Source: a virus. Taken from it: DNA of 21,786 nt. Both the position numbers and the translations under genes were made by a program. The notes beneath the pieces are model-generated. The model was not told the DNA's origin. It made no database searches and was given only the letters and a program-made list of their open reading frames with translations. Numbering within the stretch: the first letter of the stretch is position 1; the number at the start of each line of letters is the position of its first letter. Below are positions 7,066 to 13,980 of the stretch, one piece after another. The stretch covers positions 1-21,786 of IMG/VR virus record IMGVR_UViG_3300010341_000003. One strand, written 5' to 3'.

Positions 7066-7860
7066 TGTGGCTCCGTCCCGGCCCTGATCCCGCTTCGCCA
7101 ATTCCGCAATCGCCCGCTCCAGACTCGATCCTTCCTGAGTCTTCTGCGCGGCCCGCTGCTTGGCCAGAACCTGCATGGCTGGCGATAACGCGACCGATGT
7201 CGTCTGACCGGGAACCGTGGCCGCAGACAGTTTCTGTTTGACCTGCTCATCAACTTTCTTGTTCACGATCGCGTCCTGCATCTTGGCCGACACGTCCGGC
7301 ATGGCCAGATACGCCTTCTCGACATCCGGATAGGTGGTCCCGAGTTTCTTCTGATCGTCGATGAACTTGCCTACTTTTTCAAGATCGAGGTCCTCGCCGA
7401 ATGTGGCCCTGTGCAGGTTCTCGATCTTCATGGTCAGGTGCGCGTCCTGAATTGCCTGCGTACGGAGCTGGCGCCCGAGTTCAGGTAGCTTGTCGAGAGT
7501 CACGACGTTCTTGAAATTCGTCTCCATGGTCGATTTCAGGCCGTTGAGCGCGTCAAGAATAGCCTTGCTGTCGGATGCCGGAGCAGGTGCCGCAACCACT
7601 GGAGCAGGTGCCGCTGATGCCGTGCTAGGAACTGCCGGAGTATGAACTGCTGCCACAACGGGAGCCACAACCGGAACGGGCTCGATCACAGATACTGGCT
7701 CTCCAGTCTCGACGCCTTTATAAATCCCGAACAAGTCCGTCATGAACTTGTCCTCGGCGATCAGTCTCGGATTCGCGGTCAGTGTCGCCTGAACCGCCGT
7801 CTTGATCTCCGGCTTGTCGTTCAACAGGTCGAGTAATAGTTCGTACGCCGACTTTGCCAT
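7057..7860 (-). CDS. Probable capsid scaffolding protein
   Basis: A 267-residue, mostly helical, highly charged protein. Residues about 1-55 are helical. Residues about 56-97 form a long Pro/Ala/Val linker (for example APVVAAVHTPAVPSTASAAP). From about 98 on it is helical and coiled-coil-like (LGRQLRTQAIQDAHLTMKIE; VDEQVKQKLSAATV), ending in a charged, basic region near residues 240-260. An extended helical body with a disordered linker and charged C terminus is typical of phage scaffolding proteins, which guide shell assembly and then leave the prohead. Its place directly before the capsid gene is the classical one. GAGGAG lies eleven bases before the ATG. I see no protease motif. The call is by composition and position. 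Confidence 0.7.
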   Translation of the reverse strand: MAKSAYELLLDLLNDKPEIKTAVQATLTANPRLIAEDKFMTDLFGIYKGVETGEPVSVIEPVPVVAPVVAAVHTPAVPSTASAAPAPVVAAPAPASDSKAILDALNGLKSTMETNFKNVVTLDKLPELGRQLRTQAIQDAHLTMKIENLHRATFGEDLDLEKVGKFIDDQKKLGTTYPDVEKAYLAMPDVSAKMQDAIVNKKVDEQVKQKLSAATVPGQTTSVALSPAMQVLAKQRAAQKTQEGSSLERAIAELAKRDQGRDGATVQ

Positions 7861-7890
7861 AAAGTTATCGTCTCCTCGTCACGCCAATTT

Positions 7891-8274
7891 TTACGCCATT
7901 GCTCCGGGTGCGCCAACACCCGCTCCTGCTCCACCAGCCATTGGCGGCTCTGTTGCCATCCCGCCACTGCCTGCCTCGCCCGTTGCCGGTGCCGCTGCCG
8001 GTCCAGGTTTCGTGCTCACTCCCTTGATCTTGTCCAGATACTTCTTGGCCTGATCGACCATGGACTGAATCATGGCCTTGCCGTCGGGATCGGTCTCCTG
8101 CTTGTCGAGCTTCGCGAAGACTTCGAGCAGGGTTTCGATCTGCTTGACTTTCTCGCCCTGCTGACCGGCAGGCGTAGACGAACCCGGTTCTGGTTTCTTC
8201 CCGTCCATGCCAGCCGCTGCCGAGTAGAAACTGGGCGCGGGAGGCGATCCGGATTTGGGCTTGTCTGCGGGCAT
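7891..8274 (-). CDS. Small Pro/Gly/Ala-rich hypothetical protein
   Basis: 127 residues. The ends are disordered and low in complexity (Pro/Ser/Gly at the start, GGAGAGVGAPGAMA at the end). The middle (about 42-88, EKVKQIETLLEVFAKLDKQE onward) is helical and conserved-looking. This helix between flexible tails recalls small virion-assembly or head-interior proteins, but no family is recognised. The ATG at 8274 lacks a good ribosome site. It lies 30 bases upstream of the scaffold gene, as part of the head module. Confidence 0.6.
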   Translation of the reverse strand: MPADKPKSGSPPAPSFYSAAAGMDGKKPEPGSSTPAGQQGEKVKQIETLLEVFAKLDKQETDPDGKAMIQSMVDQAKKYLDKIKGVSTKPGPAAAPATGEAGSGGMATEPPMAGGAGAGVGAPGAMA

Positions 8275-8304
8275 GACTGATCACGATTCCGGCTGCGATC
8301 CCGG

Positions 8305-8523
8305 TTACGGCTTGATCTTGCCTTTCTCGTTCTGGAAGCCCTTCGGATACCCGGTCTTCGAATCGACACTGACCGGGGCCGGTGGCCATACCGAATCGTG
8401 AACCGTGTGACCGAACTTGTGATACTTGCCGCCAGCCACGGCTACGCTACCCGGCGCACCCCCAAACGATTCTTCACGGCTCTTTTTCATGCCGCCAGTT
8501 GCGACCTCTTTGTTTTTCGCCAC
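8305..8523 (-). CDS. Small hypothetical protein, GTG start
   Basis: 72 residues, basic, with many Gly/Lys and a central HKFGHTVHDSVWPPAPV. The start is GTG with TAGGAG six bases upstream, which fixes it. The upstream leader contains a 9-bp tandem duplication (8542-8559). It sits between the tiny basic peptide and the helical hypothetical in the head module. No family recognised. Confidence 0.6.
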   Translation of the reverse strand: MAKNKEVATGGMKKSREESFGGAPGSVAVAGGKYHKFGHTVHDSVWPPAPVSVDSKTGYPKGFQNEKGKIKP

Positions 8524-8541
8524 AGCGAACTCCTATTCAGG

Positions 8542-8559
8542 ATCACTACCATCACTACC
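8542..8559. repeat. Tandem duplication 2 x 9 bp (ATCACTACC)
   Basis: Two perfect adjacent copies in the leader of the gene starting at 8523, about ten bases upstream of its ribosome site. Confidence 0.9.
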
Positions 8560-8583
8560 GCTTTACTGTTTTGGACTCAATGA

Positions 8584-8612
8584 ACCGGGACTTGATGTGA
8601 TCGCATCCCGGT
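8584..8612 (-). other. Hairpin downstream of the tiny basic gene
   Basis: ACCGGGA and TCCCGGT pair over 7 bp with a 15-base loop, 37 bases after the stop of the 19-residue gene. There is no U-tract on either side, so it is more likely an mRNA-stability or processing element than a terminator. Confidence 0.5.
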
Positions 8613-8648
8613 CTGTGGAATTTCGTGCGGTGACTTGGAAAGCGTCTA

Positions 8649-8708
8649 TTACCGCTTTCCCTTGCGTCCGCCGTGACGTTTCTTGCCGCGTCCACGCTTG
8701 CGTGCCAT
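8649..8708 (-). CDS. 19-residue arginine/lysine-rich peptide
   Basis: A very short frame, MARKRGRGKKRHGGRKGKR, starts at an ATG with a near-perfect AAAGGAG eight bases upstream and ends in TAA. Eleven of 19 residues are Arg or Lys, one is His and four are Gly, so it should bind nucleic acid or an acidic surface. It lies in the 389-base interval between the portal gene and the 72-residue gene, with a hairpin on each side. The ribosome site is one of the strongest in the window, which argues that it is translated. A protamine-like or DNA-packaging accessory role is conceivable but is pure inference. The alternative is that only the leader matters and the peptide does not. Confidence 0.6.
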   Translation of the reverse strand: MARKRGRGKKRHGGRKGKR

Positions 8709-8778
8709 GAGCAGGTCTCCTTTCAGTCGAATGGTGTTTGATCGCTACTTACTCGGTTAACCCCAGCGCGGCAAATTG

Positions 8779-8809
8779 TCTGTCGTGCTGATGTCTTCCT
8801 GACGACAGA
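8779..8809 (-). other. Hairpin between portal and tiny basic gene
   Basis: TCTGTCGT and ACGACAGA form a perfect 8-bp stem with a 15-base loop, about 70 bases upstream of the tiny gene start. No U-tract follows. The 204-base gap that contains it holds no other convincing gene or promoter. Confidence 0.5.
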
Positions 8810-8912
8810 GAAACACACATTCGACATTAGTTCAAACGAGTGGCCCCATAAGGTGCCTTAGGAGTAACTACTGGAGATTTTTAGGAATTGACTTTTAGAC
8901 GAACGAGACCGA

Positions 8913-10808
8913 TCACTTTTTGCTCTTAGCCGCGCCCTTGCCCTGTGCCGCAGCCGCAGCGGCAGCAACGATGATCTTGATCCGGGCTTCGGCGAGCAAC
9001 TCTTTCTGGTTCTCGTCAAAGTTGAAGTTAGGCTTCAATATGCGGAACAGATTCCGGTCGGACAATTTTCCAAGTTTGCTGAGCGCGAGCGCGACCTGCT
9101 TCTCCTGCTCACGTTGCGATTCCAGTATCGTCCCGCGACTGCAAGTACCCGCGAATTTGCGCACGAACTGTTCCGGCGCGATCCCCGTGGGAATTCCGGA
9201 AGCGTAGATGGGAGTGAAATCCGAACTTGAGAATCCCGCAGTGCCGAGGATATTAACTCTGTGCGCGACGGAATAAAACTGAAGCATGTTCGCGATCACC
9301 ATCGACCCGCCTTCTTCGGCAAACGATGCCAGTGCGCGGCTCTTGACGCGGATCGGCAGCGAGCGGCTGTTGAGGATCGTATCGAGCGAATCCGATCCCG
9401 GCACCTGCTTTTTGCTCATCGCCTGCTGGATCGCGGACGAGCCGCTGTTCATGTCCAGTTCGCGGTCAACCCGATCCACGAACTGCTGGGCCGCGGCAAT
9501 CGGAAACTCGGCCTTTTTCATGTACTCGGGGGGCTTGGGCGCGTTATTGTTGTACTTGATCTTTCCGCCCGCGGCCCCGGCGTCGAGCGCGTCCCAGTCC
9601 GCGGCGGGCATCGCGCCCTTCGGACCGACCAGTGTCGGTTCAATGACCGCATCAAGGTAGTCCTGCATTCCGCCCAGCACGCGGTTGATGATCATGTTCA
9701 TCTGCATCCACGGGCGAACGCTGCTGTTTCCGGCCATTTTCCAGGGCACGCGCAACGGTCTGTATACAGGGAACGGTTTTTTCGCGTGCCAGTACGGATT
9801 CGGCTGGTCTTCGAGCACGCATCCGCCAGCGGTAACGATCAGGCGGCCGCGGGGATATAACGGTTCGCCGGGCTCAACGCGATACGCCCAATTGACGCGA
9901 GGCTGACCGCTCGGGTCTGCGGGGCCGACGGTCACTGTCCGGCTGGTGTCGTTCTTAGCCGCGTCGTTCAGCCAGAATTCGCGCTTGAGCGCCAATGGGT
10001 AGGGGTTGTCGTCCGCGGACGTGTTCCGCTTGATGCCGAGCGAGCGGCGTAACGTTTCAGGCAGGTTCGCCCACTGCGCCTGCCCGAACCCTGATGGGCG
10101 GTTGAATTGGCCCTGTAACGCTCCGCCGTTAAAGTCGGCATCGCACTCGACACGGTTCGCGGTCGGGCCAAAATCTCGAATAAGCGATGCTTTGGACACG
10201 ACAGGGAAATAGATGATGCACTCGGCGTCCTGGGGATTGGTCCCGGCTCCGATCGTCGCCCACTGCCACGGCGCGATCGGCACCATGTCGCAGTCGCCCA
10301 TGCCGCCATTCAGTTTCGAGTTCCACTGGATCTTGGCAGGCCCGGTCGTAAGGATACCGTACAGGATCACGTCGTACTGTTTGGTTTCGTAATCGTGTTT
10401 CTGGACCCAATGCGTGATCAGCGAGTTCAGCATTTTTTCGTAATCGCTGAATTCGTTCAGGTGGTCCCACATCTTGACTTGAAAATCAATCGCCAGATCG
10501 GTCAGGAGTCCGACGCCGTCCCAGAACAGGCGCTCGGATTTCGGCAGAATCGGACGGTTGCGGCCGCGGCGTGCGCCCGGTCCCCACATGCGCCCGTCGA
10601 GCGCGTCCAGTGCCCGGAATGTGGATTTAGTCTGGTCGGTGAAGGATTTGTCCTGGGTCGCGATGTCGAACAGCTTGTCGGTCCATTGGCAAATTTCGGA
10701 TTCCAGCTGATGAGCTTTCTCTTCGGACAGGCCAGCGGGGGACGGAGGCAGTTCACCGACGGCAGAGGACTGACTGTAGTCGGGAAGAGATAGGGACGAG
10801 GATGCCAT
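8913..10808 (-). CDS. Portal protein
   Basis: A 631-residue protein with portal architecture: a helical, acidic N terminus (EEKAHQLESEICQWTDKLFD), a long alpha/beta body, aromatic stretches such as IAPWQWATIGAGTNPQDAEC, and a Gln/Asn-rich segment MQMNMIINRVLGGMQDYLDA typical of portal stems. It ends in an eight-Ala run followed by a Lys-rich tail, like the crown region of other portals. The dodecameric ring is the DNA entry channel and docks the terminase. Gene order (TerL upstream, scaffold and capsid downstream) supports the call. The ATG directly follows an in-frame TGA, so the N terminus cannot be longer, yet no ribosome site is visible. A strong hairpin lies 29 bases upstream. Low, controlled expression would fit a 12-copy protein. 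Confidence 0.85.
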   Translation of the reverse strand: MASSSLSLPDYSQSSAVGELPPSPAGLSEEKAHQLESEICQWTDKLFDIATQDKSFTDQTKSTFRALDALDGRMWGPGARRGRNRPILPKSERLFWDGVGLLTDLAIDFQVKMWDHLNEFSDYEKMLNSLITHWVQKHDYETKQYDVILYGILTTGPAKIQWNSKLNGGMGDCDMVPIAPWQWATIGAGTNPQDAECIIYFPVVSKASLIRDFGPTANRVECDADFNGGALQGQFNRPSGFGQAQWANLPETLRRSLGIKRNTSADDNPYPLALKREFWLNDAAKNDTSRTVTVGPADPSGQPRVNWAYRVEPGEPLYPRGRLIVTAGGCVLEDQPNPYWHAKKPFPVYRPLRVPWKMAGNSSVRPWMQMNMIINRVLGGMQDYLDAVIEPTLVGPKGAMPAADWDALDAGAAGGKIKYNNNAPKPPEYMKKAEFPIAAAQQFVDRVDRELDMNSGSSAIQQAMSKKQVPGSDSLDTILNSRSLPIRVKSRALASFAEEGGSMVIANMLQFYSVAHRVNILGTAGFSSSDFTPIYASGIPTGIAPEQFVRKFAGTCSRGTILESQREQEKQVALALSKLGKLSDRNLFRILKPNFNFDENQKELLAEARIKIIVAAAAAAAQGKGAAKSKK

Positions 10809-10836
10809 TCAGGAACAAGATACCACACAATGCAAG

Positions 10837-10875
10837 TGCGGCGGGAACGCCAACCGCTGAGGCACCCCCGCCGCA
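10837..10875 (-). other. GC-rich hairpin before the portal gene
   Basis: TGCGGCGGG and CCCGCCGCA pair over 9 bp around a 21-base loop. It fills most of the 70-base gap between the stop at 10879 and the portal start at 10808. No U-tract follows on either strand, so a simple terminator is unlikely; attenuation or RNA processing are options. Confidence 0.6.
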
Positions 10876-10878
10876 AAC

Positions 10879-11145
10879 TTAGATACTGTCTTTGTCAGTC
10901 GGTATCAGATCGACGTACATGAACTGACCGGGACGCAGCTTGTCGAATGCGGCTGTGTTGCTAACCGTCATTGATAAGCTGGCACATGGTGTCCATTTGG
11001 ACCATTGGGCATTGGCCGAACCTTCTTTGCTGCTGTATACGGCACTCAATGCAAGCTCTTGCTGGTAGGGCTCGCCCTCCTGACCGTGAACGGTTTTGAC
11101 CGTGTTCACCATCATCTTCAGGCGAAGTACTGCGGTTTGTTCCAT
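10879..11145 (-). CDS. Small hypothetical protein upstream of portal
   Basis: 88 residues, starting at an ATG with AAAGGAG nine bases upstream. The pattern (KMMVNTVKTV, ELALSAVYSS, WSKWTPCASLSMTVSN, GQFMYVDLIP) suggests a small beta-barrel or beta-sandwich with alternating strands. It has no signal peptide. Similar compact beta proteins are frequent unknowns in phage genomes. The gap to the portal contains a strong hairpin. Function unknown. Confidence 0.7.
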   Translation of the reverse strand: MEQTAVLRLKMMVNTVKTVHGQEGEPYQQELALSAVYSSKEGSANAQWSKWTPCASLSMTVSNTAAFDKLRPGQFMYVDLIPTDKDSI

Positions 11146-11193
11146 TTCTGCTTTCTCCTTTCATACAACAGTCGATACTGATGCCGATGCCGA

Positions 11194-11706
11194 TTAGGCT
11201 TCCGGTGCCTGCGCCGCCGCGATCAGGCCCATGAACTTCTGAATCGTTTTATTGGACTCGTCGAGTTCGCGCTCCGTCTGCTTCGCCATCTCGACCGTAG
11301 ACAATATCTGCTGACCGTTCGTGATCCCGAGCGCGCGCAACTTGCCCGCCTGCTCGCCGGTAATCATCACGATGGAGTCGTCGGCAATCGCCGCCAGATA
11401 GGTCGCGATCGTGATCATGAAGCGATTCGCGAACTTGCGTTCTAGCCTCGCCCATACTTCGGGGTTCACCCACACCTGTTTCTTCACATCTGTGATTGTT
11501 GGCTGTTCGACGAACAGTTCGGTGGCGGGTACCATGTCCGAATTCATCAGCTGATCCAGCGTGAAAGGACCGTGGCCAAAACCGCACCGGATTGCCCCAG
11601 TACCATCACGCGTAAGCGGAGATTTGGAATTCCCCTGAGAGCGGCACACGATGCAGAACATATAGGCGAGATTGGGATCCATTTCTTTGACAAGCGTTGG
11701 CATCAT
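11194..11706 (-). CDS. Hypothetical protein with possible zinc site
   Basis: 170 residues. A possible zinc site is formed by C18, C21, C41 and H45 (CIVC then RCGFGHGPF). The rest is helical, with MITIATYLAAIADDSIVMITG at about 97-117 and a charged helical C terminus (TVEMAKQTERELDESNKTIQ), which may oligomerise. Two adjacent ATGs (11706 and 11703) are possible; AGAGG is three and six bases upstream, so the second may be preferred. The start overlaps the previous stop as ATGA, which suggests translational coupling. No family recognised. Confidence 0.65.
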   Translation of the reverse strand: MMPTLVKEMDPNLAYMFCIVCRSQGNSKSPLTRDGTGAIRCGFGHGPFTLDQLMNSDMVPATELFVEQPTITDVKKQVWVNPEVWARLERKFANRFMITIATYLAAIADDSIVMITGEQAGKLRALGITNGQQILSTVEMAKQTERELDESNKTIQKFMGLIAAAQAPEA

Positions 11707-12275
11707 CGGCCTCTCTTTCTGATCTCATTGTGACGAGTGTAAATCGCGCACAGGCGTCTGTATTCGCGCCATCGATTCAGCCGATCACGGAAATACTTTA
11801 GCCTGGATTTCGCTGTCCGAATGAGCACCATCAGTGGACGCCTTTGGATCAAGGCCAGGTTACGGGCATACTCCAACCGATGACCCGTAAATCTGTGTCC
11901 AAGAAGATGACCCCACAGCACGGCAAGGTACACAAGCCATACTTTGTAAAATTGAACATGCTCCGTCCCGCCCGATTGCAACATACGGATCATAGACCAC
12001 AACTGCGCGGTTTCTCCGAGCACTCTGCGATCCATGGCATAGAGCTCAAAAATCGGATACAGGATTTCCCTGTCATACCTGGTAAGAATGCCTGCGAAAT
12101 CGCCGGCACTATTGATCCGGTTCCACCAGACATCGAAGTGAACATATTCGTAATTCTCCGCGTCGTGACCGTATTGATCCTTAAAGTGAAACCATCCCGT
12201 GCGTGGCTTCCGCCACGCAATAATTTCCCGCTTCGATTTGTCAATCTTCGATTTGTCAATCGGTTGTTTGCTCAT
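11703..12275 (-). CDS. Basic hypothetical protein with an in-frame 5-codon duplication
   Basis: 190 residues, starting at an ATG with GAGGAG seven bases upstream. The N terminus reads MSKQPIDKSKIDKSKRE, where IDKSK is doubled by a perfect 15-bp tandem duplication. The middle is aromatic (NYEYVHFDVWWNRI) and a hydrophobic stretch VWLVYLAVLWGHLLGHRF could contact membrane. The C-terminal third is very basic (RTAKSRLKYFRDRLNRWREY). A basic tail beside packaging and portal genes might suggest nucleic-acid binding, but no known domain is visible. It overlaps the next gene by ATGA. Confidence 0.65.
   Translation of the reverse strand: MSKQPIDKSKIDKSKREIIAWRKPRTGWFHFKDQYGHDAENYEYVHFDVWWNRINSAGDFAGILTRYDREILYPIFELYAMDRRVLGETAQLWSMIRMLQSGGTEHVQFYKVWLVYLAVLWGHLLGHRFTGHRLEYARNLALIQRRPLMVLIRTAKSRLKYFRDRLNRWREYRRLCAIYTRHNEIRKRGR
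12201..12218 (-). other. GNRA-tetraloop hairpin inside a coding region
   Basis: On the minus strand GCGTGGC and GCCACGC pair perfectly around a GGAA loop, which fits the GNRA class. It lies about 58 bases after the start of the 190-residue gene. It may be chance in a coding region, but stem and loop are unusually good. Confidence 0.5.
12232..12261. repeat. Tandem duplication 2 x 15 bp at a gene start
   Basis: TTCGATTTGTCAATC occurs twice in direct succession without mismatch. It codes for the doubled IDKSK near the N terminus of the 190-residue protein. Confidence 0.95.
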
Positions 12276-12315
12276 CGTCCGTCTCCTCGTCGCTGGATTG
12301 GCCCGCCACAGGCCG

Positions 12316-12552
12316 TCAATCGGTATTCATGTACTGTGTACTGCGAACCCGGAATCTTTCGGATAAGACCCTGACGCGCTCATCGCCGCAAACAGGAGAC
12401 TCGGCATCAGTCCCATCAGTCAGTGGAGGACGACCGGTATCGGGACCCCTGAGGTTCCCCGCGCTTGATAACAGATTTTCCTTATCCTCATCCCCCACGT
12501 CTGGATATTTATTCCATTTACGTCGCCATCTACGTCGCATGCCTCTGGGCAT
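12316..12552 (-). CDS. Small protein with arginine-rich N terminus
   Basis: 78 residues, starting at an ATG with AGGAGG about ten bases upstream. The first 15 residues, MPRGMRRRWRRKWNK, carry eight Arg/Lys and two Trp, so the N terminus could bind nucleic acid or membrane. The rest is polar and acidic-to-mixed, probably disordered. It starts two bases after the upstream stop. It is a second small protein with a strong ribosome site and a basic patch, next to the 19-residue peptide at 8649. Function unknown. Confidence 0.65.
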   Translation of the reverse strand: MPRGMRRRWRRKWNKYPDVGDEDKENLLSSAGNLRGPDTGRPPLTDGTDAESPVCGDERVRVLSERFRVRSTQYMNTD

Positions 12553-12554
12553 GA

Positions 12555-12893
12555 TCAGTGTTCCTCCTTTTTATCTTTACCGCTATCACTGCCAGACCGG
12601 ACTCTATCCTCCAGCCTGCTGACGGCTTCAGTCGTATATTTTTTCACCAGATTCATCATCGTACCAGCATATTGATCGCAGCCGGGAACCGGTATCTCCG
12701 CACACGGGATCGCTATCGGTTCGGTCAATGTGGAGCCGTCGCGCAACCTGGCGGTGATCGTGGCACGCATGTGCGTGTCTCCGCCGGCCAGCGTGAACCC
12801 GGAAAATTCATCCTCTTCCCACAAGCTGGACCAGGGATCTGTGCAGCAGCATCCTCCATGATAATTCCTAATATCGGCATAAGTGAGCGTCAT
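12555..12893 (-). CDS. Hypothetical protein with a Cys triplet
   Basis: 112 residues. The N terminus has MTLTYADIRNYHGGCCCTDP, with three adjacent cysteines, followed by an acidic-aromatic patch (SSLWEEDEFSGF) and a beta-rich middle (MRATITARLRDGSTL). The C terminus is a charged helix ending KDKKEEH. GAAGGAG lies about ten bases before the ATG, inside the upstream 43-codon frame, and the two reading frames overlap as ATGA. No family recognised; metal binding by the Cys triplet is possible. Confidence 0.65.
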   Translation of the reverse strand: MTLTYADIRNYHGGCCCTDPWSSLWEEDEFSGFTLAGGDTHMRATITARLRDGSTLTEPIAIPCAEIPVPGCDQYAGTMMNLVKKYTTEAVSRLEDRVRSGSDSGKDKKEEH

Positions 12894-13021
12894 CCGTATT
12901 CGTCTCCTTCATCGCCGCCATCACTATTGTATACGGTTGCCGAATCCTGCTCCAGAATATCCGACAGATCGGGAGGCGTCAGGCTGCCTTCCTGTAATAC
13001 ATTCGTACTCCGGTTTTCCAT
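12890..13021 (-). CDS. Possible 43-residue acidic protein
   Basis: A short frame from ATG 13021 to TGA 12890, starting MENRSTNVLQEGSLTPPDLS and ending in a Gly/Asp/Glu-rich tail. An in-frame TAA lies 12 bases upstream, so no longer start exists. The ribosome site is weak. In its favour are the ATGA overlap with the next gene and its place in the only gap between the endonuclease and that gene. Against it, its first 43 bases overlap the detached end of the endonuclease. Moderately likely. Confidence 0.4.
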   Translation of the reverse strand: MENRSTNVLQEGSLTPPDLSDILEQDSATVYNSDGGDEGDEYG

Positions 13022-13137
13022 CCGTTTTTCTTACAAGACATAGTCAACATGTCCTGAACACTCCAACCCTTACGGGCACGAGTTTTCAAAGTGTTGACCG
13101 AAATGCCTGCGATCTGCGCCCACTCCCGCAGGGTTCT
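12979..13137 (-). pseudogene. Detached C-terminal repeat of the HNH endonuclease
   Basis: Directly after the TAA at 13138-13140 the same frame stays open for 52 codons. It encodes RTLREWAQIAGISVNTLKTR followed by ARKGWSVQDMLTM and a Lys-rich tail. This is a second copy of the helix-turn-helix repeat that ends the endonuclease (LTIVEWSELLGIPPGTITAR then LAKGWDTKRIL). It has no own ribosome site. It is probably the lost end of the endonuclease, expressed only by readthrough if at all. Confidence 0.7.
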
Positions 13138-13980
13138 TTATCTTCCATTCCATTCAAAAACTCGTCCCCGACCGAAATCTTTGTTCGTCAATATTCGCTT
13201 TGTGTCCCATCCTTTGGCTAGACGAGCGGTGATCGTTCCCGGTGGTATACCCAGCAACTCGGACCACTCCACGATGGTCAGTCTCTTCCCGCCCATCTTG
13301 AGAAACGTATTGCTCCTCTTGTTTCTGGCCTGCTGCTTTCGAGTTGCCCAATAGCAATTTGACGGCTTGTATCCTCTGTCGTTGTTTCTACGCTCGATCA
13401 TCAGTCCGCTTTGATAGCCATGCGACAAGGCCCATCGAATAAAATTACCGCTGTTCTGCCACTGTCTACAGACAGCGATGCCCCTGCCTCCGTAGTTGTG
13501 ATAATTGACGACGTTCGGATTACTGCATCGGCTTATCATTGCCCGCCAGATTCCATACAATCTAGTTCTTGACATACCATGAGTGCGTCTAGCCTCGGAA
13601 GCGCGAGCGCTTTGGTAACAGCCACAACTTTGTGTGTTCCCATAACGCAACGAAGCGGCCCTGACAGTGACGACCTCCCCGCAGTCGCATTGGCATTCCC
13701 ATCTAGCATACGTATGGCCGTTTACCTTCAGGTTACGTGCCCGACCGATGACCAACAGCCTACCGAATCTCTTACCTTGAATGTCTATAATTCTGGTTTT
13801 ATAGTCACATCCACAGCTTCTAGTACGGCCTCTCCTCAGGTTCCCGGTAGTCACGATTCGAGTTTTGCCGCAGTCGCATAGGCAAAGCCAAGCTCTGTGA
13901 TCCCCCCGCTTGCCCTTTTCCCTTATAACTTTCAACAACCCAAACCGCTTGCCGACCAGATCAATCTTCCTGCGACTCAT
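13138..13980 (-). CDS. HNH homing endonuclease, probably truncated by an ochre codon
   Basis: 280 residues. Two similar zinc modules lie at about 7-60 and 67-122 (each GKRFG.L.VI, then C.C.CG, then SCGC). A nuclease core follows at about 134-220, with THGMSRTRLYGIWRAMISRC, NYGGRGIAVC and IERRNNDRGYKPSNCYWATR, matching the HNH-like family common in phages. A helix-turn-helix repeat at 233-265 would add DNA contacts. The frame ends VFEWNGR-TAA, and a second repeat continues in frame, so the stop falls inside what is normally one motif (NGK.xTLxEWA). The ATG overlaps the TerL end by 20 bases, with GAGG nine bases upstream. The nuclease core is complete, so cutting may persist with altered DNA recognition. 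Confidence 0.85.
   Translation of the reverse strand: MSRRKIDLVGKRFGLLKVIREKGKRGDHRAWLCLCDCGKTRIVTTGNLRRGRTRSCGCDYKTRIIDIQGKRFGRLLVIGRARNLKVNGHTYARWECQCDCGEVVTVRAASLRYGNTQSCGCYQSARASEARRTHGMSRTRLYGIWRAMISRCSNPNVVNYHNYGGRGIAVCRQWQNSGNFIRWALSHGYQSGLMIERRNNDRGYKPSNCYWATRKQQARNKRSNTFLKMGGKRLTIVEWSELLGIPPGTITARLAKGWDTKRILTNKDFGRGRVFEWNGR

Noticed and set aside
8848-8859. Short palindrome TAAGGTGCCTTA as a terminator or operator
   Set aside because: The arms are 5 bases with a 2-base centre, no U-tract follows, and there is no second copy.
9261-9860. Plus-strand frame opposite the portal
   Set aside because: Antisense shadow with Arg/His/Val bias; the portal frame explains the region.
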